Shown here one piece after another: positions 1 to 12,239 of a DNA stretch of 64,000 nt. A program made the translations under genes and the position numbers. The notes beneath the pieces were generated by a model. It was given only the letters and a program-made list of their open reading frames with translations, was not told the origin of the DNA and searched no databases. This stretch comes from Odontocerum albicorne. Its lineage: Eukaryota; Arthropoda; Insecta; Trichoptera; Odontoceridae. Location of the stretch: the NCBI GenBank assembly GCA_949825065.1, contig OX463848.1:28959549-29023548 (forward strand), given 5' to 3'. Position 1 is the first letter of the stretch; each line of letters begins with the position of its first letter.

Positions 1-77
1 TACGCGTCTTAACCCCGAGCTCTGCAATAATCGATTCATTGGTTATTCTGGTAGTCCATAGAACGCGTAAGAAACAC

Positions 78-128
78 CTTTGACACCATATCTACTTTGA
101 CACCATATCTACTTTGACACCATATCTA
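78..128. repeat. 17-bp tandem repeat, three copies
   Basis: Three identical consecutive units of CTTTGACACCATATCTA. No coding or structural role is evident. Confidence 0.9.
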
Positions 129-229
129 CTTTTTTTTTAAATATTTCCATTCGCGGAATACAATCCTAAATATTTTGAAGTATGTTGTGTGCTTGCATAA
201 AGTAATATGCATACTCGTATATGCACTTC

Positions 230-429
230 TACCTTCAGGCTAAGTTAGTAAGACGATTGTCTTCCAGCGCAGAGGTTACGGGTTCAAATCTCATTTTCAC
301 TTAAGGACAATCTTGTTTTCACTTAAGGCCACGTTAACATATTTCTGGTTGGTTGCAAGATATTGCCACGTGGCAATAATCCTGCCAGGCTATAGTGTAT
401 ACAACGAAAGTATAATACAACACAATACT
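230..429 (+). mobile_element. SINE1 copy, near full length
   Basis: A decayed tRNA-like head (B-box-like GGGTTCAAATC near 280) is followed by the SINE1 body: CACTTAAGG, a TTTCTGGTTGGTTG segment, the intact palindrome ATTGCCACGTGGCAAT at 362-377, and the tail ATACAACGAAAGTATAATAC. The TTTTCACTTAAGG segment is duplicated (about 293-328), so the body is slightly rearranged. Confidence 0.75.
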
Positions 430-759
430 TCTTTCTTATTTTGAATGTGTCATGTCAATGTTTTAAAGTTTGTACTTTTCGTAACATCTTAATTATTTGT
501 ATTCCCACCCAGTATAATTTATATGTTGTAAATATTTTCATGATTGAAAGCGACCGTACACCATACAGAAAAATTTATTATAAATAGTACTTCAGTACCA
601 GTGCGACAATATATTGTGAATAAAGAGGGGTCTAAAAACAGATCCGTCAGAAATTTTACCTGAAGATTTGAATGTCTACTTAACTCGCTTGCAATAAGAT
701 TGACTCATTAATATGTCCAGATTTCTTACGGATTTATTATTTAAGTCCTAATATTGTGT
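430..759. other. AT-rich stretch, nothing recognised
   Basis: Only short AT-rich sequence is seen. There is no open frame with recognisable protein similarity and no tandem structure. Confidence 0.5.
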
Positions 760-915
760 CGTCAATGAGATACAGGTAAAAGCCTAGTTTACTGGGGACG
801 CGACTAATGAAAGGCAACAAACCCAGATCCATCAAAATTATGTGTCCGAATTAAATTGCCTGTTGATTTCTCGCAAATTGTATATAATTTCTTGCCACGT
901 GTAAATAAATTTTAA
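760..915 (+). repeat. Dispersed repeat C, copy 1
   Basis: About 150 bp matches 25595-25772 on the opposite strand with modest divergence. Shared blocks include CTAGTTTACTGGGGACGCGA and GGCAACAAACCCAGATCCAT. Both copies run into an A-rich end (GTGTAAATAAATTTTAAAA here), which suggests the 3' end of a retroelement whose coding part is not in the window. Confidence 0.7.
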
Positions 916-2689
916 AAAAATCTCAAATTTATTTCGTAGGGATTCTTATAAGTCGTTTAAAGGCATATTTATCCGTTTAAAAAATTAAGAGTAAATCATG
1001 CTTATGGGAGTTCCCATTAAAAACCCGATATCTTTTCAGAATACCGTAGTCCTCGTATGGCCCCATTGGGGTACGTACCCCTAGTGAATGCTTGAAACGT
1101 GATATTACCGAACTCTATACATGCTTTATTTTTTTCCTCTTTATGTGTGCAACATACCCATGGTAAACTTTAATTTATCGAAAATTAAGATATGAACAAC
1201 TTATAATTAAGCAGAAAAAATATAACGATATATTAAAGTATAAGTAATAAAATAAATGTGAAAGTGGTATATATCTTTCAAAATATCTTATTATACTGGA
1301 TTCCCCCTTCTTCATCTTATGATGATGATAGTAACAGAACTACTTTATATACTCCAGGAGGCACTGAAACTGATTATAAAAAATACATTAAAGGACTAAG
1401 AACCGTATGCCGATGAAGAGAGGTGAATGATATAAGCATCACGACGTAGCCTTAAGCTACTTTTGACGATACGTTGAAATTTTCCATTTATTATTCTCGA
1501 CCCGAGGTTTACCGCAGATACCTGAAACCGTGGATAAGGAGGGTAAACAGTATTTACTTCAATAAACATCGTATATGTAGAGGTACAATAGTTATAAATT
1601 ATTCATGTTGTTTGAATATGTATTTCCACTTTGTTTGATTTGCGAGTTGTATTATGTCGGATGAACAACGATGCGAAAAATGTATATAATAAATATGTCA
1701 AATATTAATTTTTTCTAGATATATGCATGAATCAATTTGTTTATATTATGCCACGAAACCAATTGACAGAGAAAATACATATTAATGTTTTATTTATATT
1801 TGGCTGTATGTCTTTTATTTTTTTTTATTTAAAACCTGTTTCTCCCAAATTTTTCTTTTTTTTTTCTTTTTATATTCAGTCATACAGAATCGACATTAAA
1901 TATAGTACATGACAAACAGTTAAAAAAAGGTAGAAGTCTTATTGATTCAAATTTATAGTGAAATCGTTTTTTTGACTGTAAATTTTAATGTGGAAAGTTA
2001 ACAATGAAAATTCTGAAAGTGTTATGTTTTATCTTAATTTCAGTAAAATGGTATGTAATATATTTTTTGTTTGTTTCAGGTATACTGAGTATACAAAAAA
2101 AGGAAACACCAAACGATGTTGAGTTAAGGTGAGAAAATTTTGTTTTTTACAAAAGGTACTTATTTGCCACTACAGGTTAATACAAAAAAATACCCATGGT
2201 TCTCACTTCACAAACCAGTTATTCAAAATATGTTTAAAACAAAAATATACGAGTATATTCAGAATATTTAGCAATAAATATTTTTATTCCACTTATCACA
2301 TAATCTTCGCGACACATGTTTTAACCTCTTATCTCAAAGATATTTTCAGACGAAATGATACAAGATTTATTTATTAGTGATTCGCTACAAAACAGGGTAT
2401 TTTACAAAACTTGATAAAACTATAACACAAACACTGATTTAAATACTTAAAATTATTGACGTTAAACATAAAACTTGCTATACAAGATAGAAGAGCAACA
2501 TTTTAGCTGTAATAATGGTTCAAGAGTTCGAGAAAATTGAAGCAAAAATAGATAAATTAGCGTTTTTAGATTCAAAGTCGACTCTATGTAAATTAGAATA
2601 TTCGAAGATACGAAGAAAATAGTTCACGGAATAAAGACTTAACAGCAGCATGTTTTCAATGCACGATGCTTGATTAGTTTTTATTACTC
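916..2689. other. AT-rich intergenic stretch
   Basis: Short open frames at 1727-1912 and 2129-2377 are AT-driven and match nothing I recognise. A small GC-richer patch near 1050-1090 holds the inverted GGGGTACGTACCCC. Otherwise nothing is seen. Confidence 0.5.
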
Positions 2690-2795
2690 TTTTATTGTAT
2701 ATAACGCAACCTGGCAGGTTTATTGCCATGTGGCAATCTCTCACGAAAAATATGTTAAAGAGGCCTTAATTTAAAACCAGATAAGAACCCTATCT
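2690..2795 (-). mobile_element. SINE1 body fragment
   Basis: Reading the minus strand, the SINE1 body is present: CTTAA-rich part, ACATATTT, the palindrome variant ATTGCCACATGGCAAT, CCTGCCAGGTTG and a degenerate tail. The tRNA-like head is missing. Confidence 0.65.
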
Positions 2796-2984
2796 GAAAA
2801 AATTGTATATTTTAATATACGTTGGAAATTGAAGTTTAATCACCCCTTTGAAATAAATTGACTGAAATGTATTTTTTACACATAGGCAATTTTTTTTAAT
2901 TGCTCACTTCACTCTATCTTGTGAAACTACTTCAATCCTACGTTTCCAATAGAAGTTTCAGTCACCCCTTATCGTTCTACGTAA

Positions 2985-3870
2985 TCCGCCAGGAGGCCCA
3001 TCCCTATAGGTGTCTCCCAAGACAGTATACTTGGACCATGTCTATTTAACATCTACACACACGACATACTTACTCCCCCAAACTCTAAGCTCGCACTCTT
3101 TGCGGACGATGCGGCATGCTACGCATCGTCACTCAAGGTAGATCGAGCTGTTCACCGCCTTCAGATTGGTCTTGAGATCCTTGAAAAATACTACCAGGAC
3201 TGGAGGCTTAAAATCAATGATGCAAAAACTGAGGCTATCATGTTCTCCCGCAAAATCAAGGAAAGAGTGACATCGATGCTCATATTCATCGGTGCTTGCT
3301 TGGTTGAGTGACAGGACGTGGTTAAATACCTCGGCGTGCACCTCGACCGGCGGCTGACGTGGAAAACCCATCTGAATACCATCAGGCAAAAGGGTCACAA
3401 GGGCATAGGGGCTATCAGTTCGATATTTCATCGACGCAGCTTCCTTTCACCCAAAAATGAGCTTCTCTATAAAACCCTTTTTCGTCCTATCTTGACCTAT
3501 GCTGCACCCGTTTGGGGTAGTGTGAGCAACACGAATAAACTGAAACTCCAGCGAGTGCAGAACAAGGCATACAAGATACCTTTTAACACCCATCCCAGAA
3601 CAAACTTTATCCGACTTCACGCCGAACAGTGAGAAGAAACCCTACAACACCCCATCCTCGCTTGGACCGTGAAGTTCTATGAAAGTCAATAAAATCACAG
3701 CAATCCCTTAGTCGCTGCCTTGGGGGCTTTCGTGAGTAAATCCGATCTACCCTTCCGTTATAAGCACAGGCTCCAGAAGCATTATCTGTTACATGACCAG
3801 TCCTCCTACAGTATTAGCTGGGACGACCAAGGTCTGAGTGAATGTGATGGAATACAAGTAGCCTAAACGA
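2985..3870 (+). mobile_element. Jockey-like LINE fragment (RT C-terminal part)
   Basis: Two open segments encode the second half of a non-LTR reverse transcriptase. The first carries a degenerate motif B (GVSQDSILGPCLFNIYTHD) and the catalytic FADD of motif C at 3099-3110. After an in-frame stop near 3309, the frame at 3318-3632 gives VKYLGVHLDRRLTWKTHL, PILTYAAPVWG and LQRVQNK, the thumb region typical of Jockey-clade LINEs. Downstream codons to about 3867 continue with further stops. An A-rich tail follows near 3970. The 5' half (endonuclease, motif A) is absent, so this is a dead 5'-truncated copy. Its GC content is clearly above its surroundings. Clade assignment is by motif resemblance only. 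Confidence 0.85.
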
Positions 3871-3989
3871 GTGAACTTGTTCTTGCTAAATAATTATTTG
3901 TAAGAATTGTTATCTAGTTATAAGTAGTATGTTGGTGTTAATTATTTCTAAGAAATTATATATTAAGATTAAAAAAAATAAAAATAAAC

Positions 3990-6035
3990 TGACAGGTAGG
4001 AAAATAAGATCATAAATTATAATATATAATATAAATAAGATTAGTTAAGTACAATAATATATTTGTATATAGGTATAGCCTTGACAAATATTTATACCAT
4101 ATATTACTTTGTTTAATAATAAAACATAAAAAAAAATCTATTATTTCTCCCGTTAGATAATGTGGGTATAATTCTTTAGTCATGTGGAATAACACTAGGA
4201 AGTATTCTCATAGTGCTAGGCGATGCCGAGAATACTCGTATATTCACGGCGTCACTAAATTGGTTCAATATCTCTTAGCCACTCGTTACTGAGTGTTTAC
4301 TCATCACATTGGTTCTATAAATTAGTACATAGGAAAATAATATGATTTCTAGCACGTATGAAATTGTTGAGAACATAAAAAACAAGTTCTAATATTGCGG
4401 GACAGTTCGAATTACATTCTTTTATTGCATACCGTCAAAAACTCGATATGGTGTTAATATTTTGGATAATCACCCTCAGTTTTATAACATAAATATCTTA
4501 GAAACTTTTTTGGATTTGTCTCGACATATTTTTGTATTTTGAAGTCCCAGCTAACTAAACAAACAAAAATATAAACATAATCATTGAAAAAAAGATTTGA
4601 TATTTTTGAGCGCATAAGCAAAACGTGTGAAATAAAATAATTATGTTTTACATTGCTAGATAATATATGCGGTTGCCGCTAGTGAATATCCAAATTGTAT
4701 ATAAAACTAAAATTTCGTGGTCATGAAACTCAGAACACATATTGTATTTTCAAAAGCTTTCCAAAAATGCGTCCCTTGTCCGGTTAGCGTTTCAAACCAA
4801 GGAAATCTTAAGCCGACTTTACTGCTGATTTCCAGATAGGCCTGTTTTGTGCATCCTCACATTGCTATATTCCGTCTGACTCCATCCATCTGTAATTGGC
4901 GTTACCTAAACTTTTCTGCATGTCTTACAAAAATGAAATTTATGTCGAGGTGTTCTTAATATAAAAGTGCGTTCGTACAAAAATACCTTAGATTTTTTTT
5001 AGTAAGCCCGTTTGATTGATTGCGATGATCTTGATATAGTCTGAACATCGAAGGCATTATATTGTAGTTAGTGTCAATGGTTTGATAGATAATATACTTT
5101 TTCACATAGCGCTAATGGTCTGATGAATAGTACATTTATTTAATATCCTCTTTTTAGACCTTATTCCACCAGGCCTTATAAAGGGATGATTGTGAGCTTC
5201 CTTGAATCTTGGCTAGTTACATATGTTAGGCCCAAGGAAGAGAATTTAGAGTAATGGAAGGTATTTCAAATGAATAAATTTGAATATAGAAGAGTATAAA
5301 ACACCTGTTTTTTATTAAAATATAATTTTTATAGGAAATAAAGAGTTTTTTTCGTTAAAAATACATCAAATTTATACAACCTTATGAAATAATATTAAAT
5401 TTACATCTCAATTATTTAGAAATATTTTTTTATTAAAACAACTTCTAAAATCATTTTAATTATAAATCAATACAAGCTTTGGTCCACGAAAGATCCCAGC
5501 CTTTTTCATATTACTAAAATAAAAATATATATTTTTTAATAATCATTTTGAATTTCAGAAGTTCTGGTTGAAAATAGCCTTGACATAAAATACATTATAG
5601 AGTTGTTGGATTTAGTTTTATATAAAAAAAAAGTTGTTAAAGCGATCGAAGATTTTGCAAATATTCTCGTACATTAAATTCAAATTGTATCCAATAAACC
5701 TTATATTTATTCTGAAACCGTTTTCAAATAGCAAGGGTCCCAAATAGGAACGTTTGTTTTTATAACTAAGATCGACATTTCCACAGGGAACGCAAAGGTT
5801 CGAAAAACAATTTAATCAGATAAAACTTCCAAAAAGGAACACGTTTTCAGAAAGACATGAATGTTAATTTTATAAGAAAAAAATAAATATAAATTGCATT
5901 ATCAAGTAAAAGGAAATTAGAATAATCATTTGAGTAAAATGCCTTTTTTATAAAAACTCTAAATAGGAACTATTCAACTGATAAGTATATCGAAGTACAA
6001 GTTTTTAATTCCATTCTTAACACGTATACAAGTAT
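3990..6035. other. AT-rich stretch without genes
   Basis: No convincing coding frame, SINE or tandem array. The only open frame (4010-4195, minus) is short and hydrophobic by composition. Confidence 0.5.
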
Positions 6036-6039
6036 ATTC

Positions 6040-6560
6040 ATTTTTTTTCATTTTATACAGGTATGTAAATATTTCATTTCGTTGTAATACATATACATAA
6101 ATATTTTATAAATATACATAAATATTTATGTTCGTCTTATACAAGTACAAAAATATTTCATTTAGTTTTCATACAGATGTATAAATATTAATTTTCGTTT
6201 TATAAATACAGTATATGCTTATTTAATTTCGTCTTATACAGGTTCATTAACCGTTTTACTGCTGAAGATTTTTTTCAATACTATAAAACGTCTTTATATA
6301 GACTCTCAGCACTCTAACGGAAATACATATTTTCATTTAATACAGGTGTATAAACATTTATTTTCGTTTTTATACAAGTACATTAATATTTCTGTTCGTC
6401 TTATATAGACGCGTAAATATTTCTGTTCGTCTTATATAGACGCGTAAATGTTTATGTTCGTCTTATAAAGGTACATATGATAAATATTTCATTTCGTTTT
6501 CATACGGATGCATAAGTATTTGTTTTCGTCTAATGCAGTGCATAAGTATTTAATTTTGAC
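6040..6560 (+). repeat. Degenerate tandem array, unit about 33-37 bp
   Basis: Many diverged copies of a unit like TTCGTCTTATACAGG followed by TACATAAATATTT. Two adjacent units near 6395-6460 (TTCGTCTTATATAGACGCGT) are almost identical; others have drifted and are interrupted near 6245-6330. It is an old minisatellite. Confidence 0.7.
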
Positions 6561-6764
6561 ATTTTTGTATGCAAAGGTAGTGTCCACAATGTGCTCCAAA
6601 CAATTTAACACATCGTGGTTACTTTGGTGATCTCCGTTTCTTGGTTGACAAAAAAGCTTGACTTCCACCCGGTGTAGCGACTTCAATTCCTGATGGTATC
6701 AAAATAAAAGGACCCAGTCAGGTAAAAATTCACCTGATAACACAAGTTTAGTGCGAGTTTTAGT

Positions 6765-6935
6765 TGCGCACATGGTAGTATTGTCCACAAGTGTAATGAT
6801 AAGCTACTAGTTCCGTGCCTACTTCAGTGGCTCTAAAACTCGAAGGCTCGATTAATGAAGCCGTATGCGTAAGCCCGGCCACAATATTTAATACATCTGC
6901 AAAACCAATTTGATTATGTTCGGGGGTACCAAACG
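6765..6935 (+). mobile_element. SINE2 tail fragment
   Basis: Matches the distal part of SINE2 at 31130-31240 and 43250-43360: an AGTATTG..CAC block, a GATAAGCTACTAGTTCCGTG block, GTGCCTACTTCAGTG, then CGAAGGCTCGATTAATGA. No head is present. It abuts the 3' end of the RTE-like LINE on the other strand. Confidence 0.6.
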
Positions 6936-6961
6936 TACATTCTTCTTCTTGTCGTGCCCTA

Positions 6962-8147
6962 TCAGGTCCCCCCGACGTTGGCAATCACTCTGACAAAGGC
7001 TTCTCTATCTTGCGCAACCCGGAACAGGTCCTCCACACGCCCCATCCCCGTACATTCTCTTATATTGTGAAGCCAAGATGTTTGCCTTCTACCAGGATCA
7101 CGCTGTCCCTCGATCTTACCCATCAGTATATCAACTGGATGATTTCGTACTTCTTTCCACGTAAAATGTGACCCAGATAGCATATCTTGCGGACCTTAAT
7201 ATCTGTCAGCAGCTGTCTACGGCAATTAGCTCTCCTCAAGACCTCCGAATTGGTGAGCATGTCAGTCCACAGTATACGAAGCATTTTCCTGTGCAACCAC
7301 ATCTCAAACGCTTCTAACCGATTCATGAATGAACCTTCAGCGTCCACGTTTCCGAACCATACAACAGAACATACCAAACATAGCACTTCAGCATTATCTG
7401 CCTTAGTTTCAGATTCAATTTATCATTGCAGAATATTGATCTAATTTTGTTGAATGAACTACGGGCTGCTTCAATCCTGCACTTTACCTCCATATCTAGG
7501 TCGACAGATGTAGTAATCATACTGCCCAGGTATTTGAATTGCTCCACCCTCTCCAACAGCTGACTCCCAAGCCGCAATGTCATAGCGGAGTTATCTGCCC
7601 TGCCAAATGCTATCCATTTTGTATTTTTGATATTTATATTAAGGCCTAATTCTTCTTCTGCATCATTAATGTTAACAAGAAATTCTTGAAGAACTGCGAT
7701 GTTCCCAACCAAGATGACAGTATCATCGGCATATCTTATATTGCTGACACACTCGCCATTGACCTTCACTCCCCTTGATGAGTTTTCCAAAACCTTTTTA
7801 AAGACATAATTAGAGTACATATTAAAGAGTAACGGTGATAATATGCAACCCTGACGTACACCTCTTCTGATTTTAATCTTCTCTGAACAGGCATTACCGA
7901 CCTTAATTTCGGCAGTCTGTAACCAATAAAGATTCTTAATGAAGTTTCTATCTTTATCGTCGACATTGTACCCCTCCAGCATCTGCATTAATTCACCGTG
8001 CTTCGCTCTATCGAATGCCTTCTCATAGTCAATGAAACAGGGAAAAACATCTTTCCGTTGATCTCGACATTTCTGCAGTAGGATGTTAACTGCTAGTAAT
8101 GCTTCTCTTGTTCCAAAGGCATTTTTTAAACGGTATCGTACGTACAT
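6962..8147 (-). mobile_element. RTE-like LINE, 5'-truncated and frameshifted
   Basis: The longest intact RT frame in the window (7323-8147, 274 codons) encodes a reverse transcriptase core: motif A FIDYEKAFD (residues 38-46), motif B RRGVRQGCILSPLLFNMY (94-111), catalytic YADD (139-142), then FKYLGS and LLYGSETWTL. The product then jumps frame to 7123-7386 (NRLEAFEMWLHRKMLRILW, VLRRAN, YLGHILRG) and again to 6962-7183 (GKIEGQRDPGRRQTSWL, ending in IANV), so at least two frameshifts have killed it. The endonuclease half is missing. These blocks are typical of the RTE/BovB-like group found widely in arthropods. The YADD and both flanking motifs are intact, so this copy is younger than most LINE debris here. 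Confidence 0.92.
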
Positions 8148-8149
8148 AC

Positions 8150-8611
8150 GAACGAATTTTTCATTTCAGACAAGACATAATTTAACAGTTTTCCTTTTTC
8201 TGTATGTTTTTTTTATTTAGAAATGTCTAAGCTTTGTTTATTTTTAATCAACATAGGGAAATGTCAAATTTGTTGACTATTCTTGGAATTGGGTATGAAC
8301 AAAATAGTGTATAAAATCTCTTCATAACATTGGATAATTCTTGGAGACTGAATGCGACTTAATATTTGGTAAGAACCAATTAAATGCCACAATTTTTACA
8401 GTTTCGATTTCATTGGTTGATCACGAAAAACAAAAGTATGACATTAGAGCTTACTCTAAAAAACGTTCAATTAAGGTAGTTGCACGATTCTGATCTATTA
8501 ACTGAATCTTAACTTAAGTGATATTAACTGGTTGTATATTTATTGAACAAAAAGTACATGGTGAATTGTCAATCAACCGTGGCTGCCTCATTTAAACATT
8601 TTTTTAATAAC
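8150..8611. other. AT-rich stretch, nothing recognised
   Basis: No coding frame or repeat relation seen between the LINE and the SINE1 copy. Confidence 0.45.
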
Positions 8612-8792
8612 CGACGACCTCCGTGGCCTGGTGGTAAGACGCTTGTCTTGCGATCCGGAGGTTGCGGGTTCGATCCCCGCTGGAACTCAGTTTTTTTTTA
8701 ATAGGATTTCAGTCTGGTTTTTACTTAGGGCCCATTTTAAACATATATCTGGTCGATTGGAAGAGATTGCCACATGGCAATAAACTCGCCAC

Positions 8793-8841
<49 letters not shown>
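8612..8841 (+). mobile_element. SINE1 copy with 46-nt poly(A) tail
   Basis: The head is the best preserved in the window: A-box-like TGGCCTGGTGGTAAGACG and B-box GGTTCGATCCC, as in a tRNA. It is followed by a T-run, the SINE1 body and ATTGCCACATGGCAAT (8767-8782). Unlike other copies it stops at TCGCCACGTT and continues as an uninterrupted run of A from 8796 to 8841. A long pure A tail suggests a recent insertion. No clear target-site duplication was found by eye. Confidence 0.85.
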
Positions 8842-8845
<4 letters not shown>

Positions 8846-10389
8846 CATGTCACTTTAAGAATGAGATAATCCTGTGAAATAGAAAACATGTAACTCTTCT
8901 TCAAATTTCTACTCCTTTGAAATATCATTTATATATGAGTTCCTTAGACAAGAAATATGTCTAATTGTTGTTTTTGTCTGTTATGAATTTGTATAATATA
9001 TATGTATGAATTTATGAAGTATATGATCCTATATTTCTTCTACATTTTATATTTTATTTTTATAACTTAAGGTTAAAATAAAATATCACGCTTTAATATT
9101 ATATACTTAATAGTATTCGTTTTCATTTTATGACAATTATTTATACCATCTCCACTGGTTTTTTAGATTTCACATATAAAATCCTCTCACTCAGTGCTCC
9201 TTTGCGTACCTCTTTGTTTTGGATTATCGTTTCTAAAAGGATTATTTCTCGTTCGAGATTCTGACTAAAATCAGATGCTTTTATCTCTTTGTTCACAGTG
9301 TTCAAAATTCAATATCCTGTTGAACACCTAACTTACTTGTAAATTCGTTATTTGATCCATAAGAAAAAAATGTGGAAACATTTCATAAATCGAACCAATT
9401 TTTTTTTCCGTTACATAATAAATTATTTCAGCGTCGCTGCTATTTTATAACATCTCTGTGTGGCCTCATAGTGAATGAAAATCTCTTTTTACGGTATTGT
9501 TCGTTTACAATGATGTGCCTTAAAATGAGTGAATAATTGAAAAGTGTAATATAGCAATGTGAAAGTACAATTTTCCCCCTAATATATTGTGCAATTAAAC
9601 CAACTGCTAGAACTAAAGAGTGCTCAGATTTCAGTACTTTTTTTTGTATCGTTTTGTTAGCAGTTAAGCTAAATTTATGACATAGTTCAAATCGACATGA
9701 ATCTATTCTACGCATACGATGATATACATGCTCTCTATTAACTGGGCAGAAATATGAGGTACAACATAAGTTTTAGGACACGGCTCTTTGTCACCGAAAA
9801 AAGTTACAAGGTAAGATAAGAAAATGAAATATACTTATTAATAAGAATCACTTAAAAATTGATATTCAGATATTGATTGAAGAGAATACATGAAATTTGG
9901 ATATGGAAACTTATCAAAGAGTTAACATTACACACATTTCCTCCTATATACGCCATGCCTCTTTAAATATAGGTAGAGGGATCCAATCTACACACCTTTT
10001 TATTTACGCGCACAGGTTTCGCCACGTCTCTATTCGTGCAATTCGTCACACATGTTCTTATTTTTTTTCTTTTTCGGTGGTTCAAATTCCGCCTTATGTA
10101 TCCAATGATTATTTTCACGATCCTTATCTTCCTCATTCATCAATCCCTAATATAAACACATTGTTTTATAAGTAATGAATTCTCTCAATGTGAAGTTATT
10201 TTGTTAATTCTTTTAATAACAATCAGTTTTCTCTATAAAGCAAACAGTTTTTTTTTAAATAAGCAATCACCCAAACTAGGATGATTTGTGCCACCAAACT
10301 AAAGACATGAAATTATATGAGTCAATGGAATAAAACCAATTAAAAAAAAATATAATTCTAGATAATTCAAAGTTTCAACTGATTAAGCT
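8842..10389. other. AT-rich stretch with unassigned open frames
   Basis: Open frames at 9440-9715 (minus) and 9897-10175 (plus) show no domain I recognise. No tandem array or SINE is seen. Confidence 0.4.
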
Positions 10390-10815
10390 TCAAAAATTTA
10401 ACAATCGATCTATAACTATTAAGAAAAGTTCCTCGAAGAAAGAAGAAACGCAACATTGATTAGACGCGCCAAAGATATGACTTTTAGTATAGCAAGTCTT
10501 ATAACCGAAAAATACACGGTCTATTGTTTCATCATCCAAACCACACTCGCAGCTGGCATCCTCCCCATTATCCATTATGTAAAGGTGACAAGGCACCAGG
10601 CAGTTGCCCGTATGCAAACGACAAATGATAAACACTTCTATCTTATTCATTCTCATTATATTGAACCATGGTTTCAAATAGATAGTTTGTTGGATTGATT
10701 TATATTAAGAACCCTAATTTATACCAGTTATATTCCAATCCAACGCCCATCGGTGCCAAGTATCATGCTTAATTTTATTCAAAAGATCAGTTACTCGCAA
10801 TGAAAATCAGATAAG
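10390..10815 (-). mobile_element. LINE C-terminal fragment with CCHC-like end
   Basis: The minus frame 10390-10677 reads KPWFNIMRMNKIEVFIICRL, then HTGNCLVPCHLY, then CECGLDDETIDRVFF. A short piece upstream (to about 10815) reads KHDTWHRWALDW. This is the C-terminal tail after the RNase H region of LINEs, with its Cys/His-rich CECG end. No RT motif is present. A 5'-truncated relic. Confidence 0.7.
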
Positions 10816-11233
10816 GTGCAATCGGTAGAACATGCTTCCTTTACCAAGGAGTCAACATATTCGCAAACACTGGTTATCCACGTTCAATTATTTACGATTC
10901 ATTGGTGCCTGTCTTGATAGTAAGGAGTCTACACACTAAAAGAGATAAAGGTTGTACGTCGATGTCTTTCAACAAGACAAATAAAAACTCATATTAATTC
11001 ATTTGTTGTGTTGCGGATTATGATAACCATTTATTCTTATTAACCTGATTCACAAAATTTCTAGGTTCCATTCTGTTTTCAATACAGCTTCTAGGGATAC
11101 ATGGTAGTCATAAATATTGCCATATTCGTCCGCTTCTCTGGCTTAAGTATTGCGAACGGATTGGTTTGTAAACTTTGTATTCACGTCCCTAAATGGTGTA
11201 TCTCCACTTTATCTTTTGAATCTTAGTCTAAAG

Positions 11234-12081
11234 CAGGGGTCTCCAAACTACGGCCCGCGGGCTAACACCGGCCCGCGAGCACCACCAATGCGGCCCGTGG
11301 TAGCGGGCCGGATATGCCCGGATCCGGCCCATCATAGTTTATTTTGATTACATTGCAAAATTTACAATGTAAGTAAATCATACAAAATAATAATAAGATG
11401 TTTTTTTATTTAACGACTAATTAAGAAACACAATAATTGACATACATAATGAAATTGAACATTTTAACTGTAATTAACTATATGAGATTTATCCTAAAAA
11501 CTTACACTAAGTGACATAACATACATAGGTAATTCACATAATGAAATTAAACATTATAATTATGATTAATGAGATTTATGTAGCTGTAACTTTCCACTGA
11601 CAATTGTTTGCAGTTGTGGATCAAGTTTACTAATGGAAATTATCAGCAGCGACTTCAAATGCTCATTAGTTAATTTGGATCTGTCAATATTTTTTTGAAT
11701 ATTTCATTTTTGAGAAAGTTTTTTCACACAGATAAGTAGTAGTGCTGAAAGCGGAAAAAAAGCCACGAGCAAATTTATGCAACTGATCAAACTGTGTGAG
11801 TGGAAGAGTCTTATAAAATTCCAGCAATGATGATTTTAAATATTTTTCTTTAAAAATATTGCTACACCAACCATAAGTACCAACCAAAATTGCGAACGGA
11901 GTGAAGTCCACCCTCGCACCCTGCGCCATATATATTTCACTCGCCGGCTAGTCCCAATACGAAAATTTGCGCGTAATTCAAAACTAAGTATGTTGGTATG
12001 ATGAGCTACCTAGGTCTTGTCCCTTGGGACTTAGTGGAGGAGTCAGTGTGGCCTTTAGGCTAAAAAGTTTTGAGACCCCAG
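11234..12081. mobile_element. hAT transposon, internally deleted, 8-bp TSD
   Basis: The ends CAGGGGTCTCCAAACTACGG and (reverse complement of the right end) CTGGGGTCTCAAAAC form short imperfect terminal inverted repeats. They are flanked by GTCTAAAG (11226-11233) and GTCTAAAA (12082-12089), an 8-bp target duplication with one mismatch, as expected for hAT. A CGGCCCGCGGGC-rich segment lies just inside the left end. It contains only the C-terminal part of a transposase on the minus strand. At 848 bp it is far shorter than an autonomous hAT. Confidence 0.85.
11684..11929 (-). pseudogene. hAT transposase C-terminal fragment
   Basis: The frame encodes about 80 residues ending TYLCEKTFSKMKYSKKY, the hATC dimerisation region in which a Ser/Thr-rich strand and CE.FS motif are characteristic. 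After residue 81 the frame is broken, but translation in nearby frames still gives AFEVAADNFH-like sequence. The DDE catalytic part is gone, so it cannot transpose on its own. It lies wholly within the 848-bp element. Confidence 0.75.
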
Positions 12082-12239
12082 GTCTAAAAGATGTTCCTTC
12101 AAAGATAAGTAGAACTTTAAGGTCGATTTCTTCTTCATCCAATAAATTAGTTATTCCAAGTTAATCTAACTGGGTGGGATACTATGATAGAGCTTTTGCC
12201 GCTCATTTGAAAAATTAGAATCATTCAACATGAAGTATT

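Larger units (their letters stand above)
11120..12215 (+). mobile_element. CR1-like LINE C-terminus, interrupted by a hAT element
   Basis: Left part (about 11120-11233) encodes a conserved CR1/L2-type tail: FKL-like sequence, then FTSLNGVSPLYLLNLS. The right part (12082-12215) continues with LKDVPSKISRTLRSISSSSN and KLVIP. The two halves are separated exactly by the hAT at 11234-12081 with its 8-bp duplication. Frameshifts are present. Family known from the HWLP...FK.L.G..P.YL block; the sequence is a relic. Confidence 0.6.

Noticed and set aside
3129..3431. Minus-strand frame of 100 codons
   Set aside because: It is the shadow of the Jockey-like RT on the plus strand.
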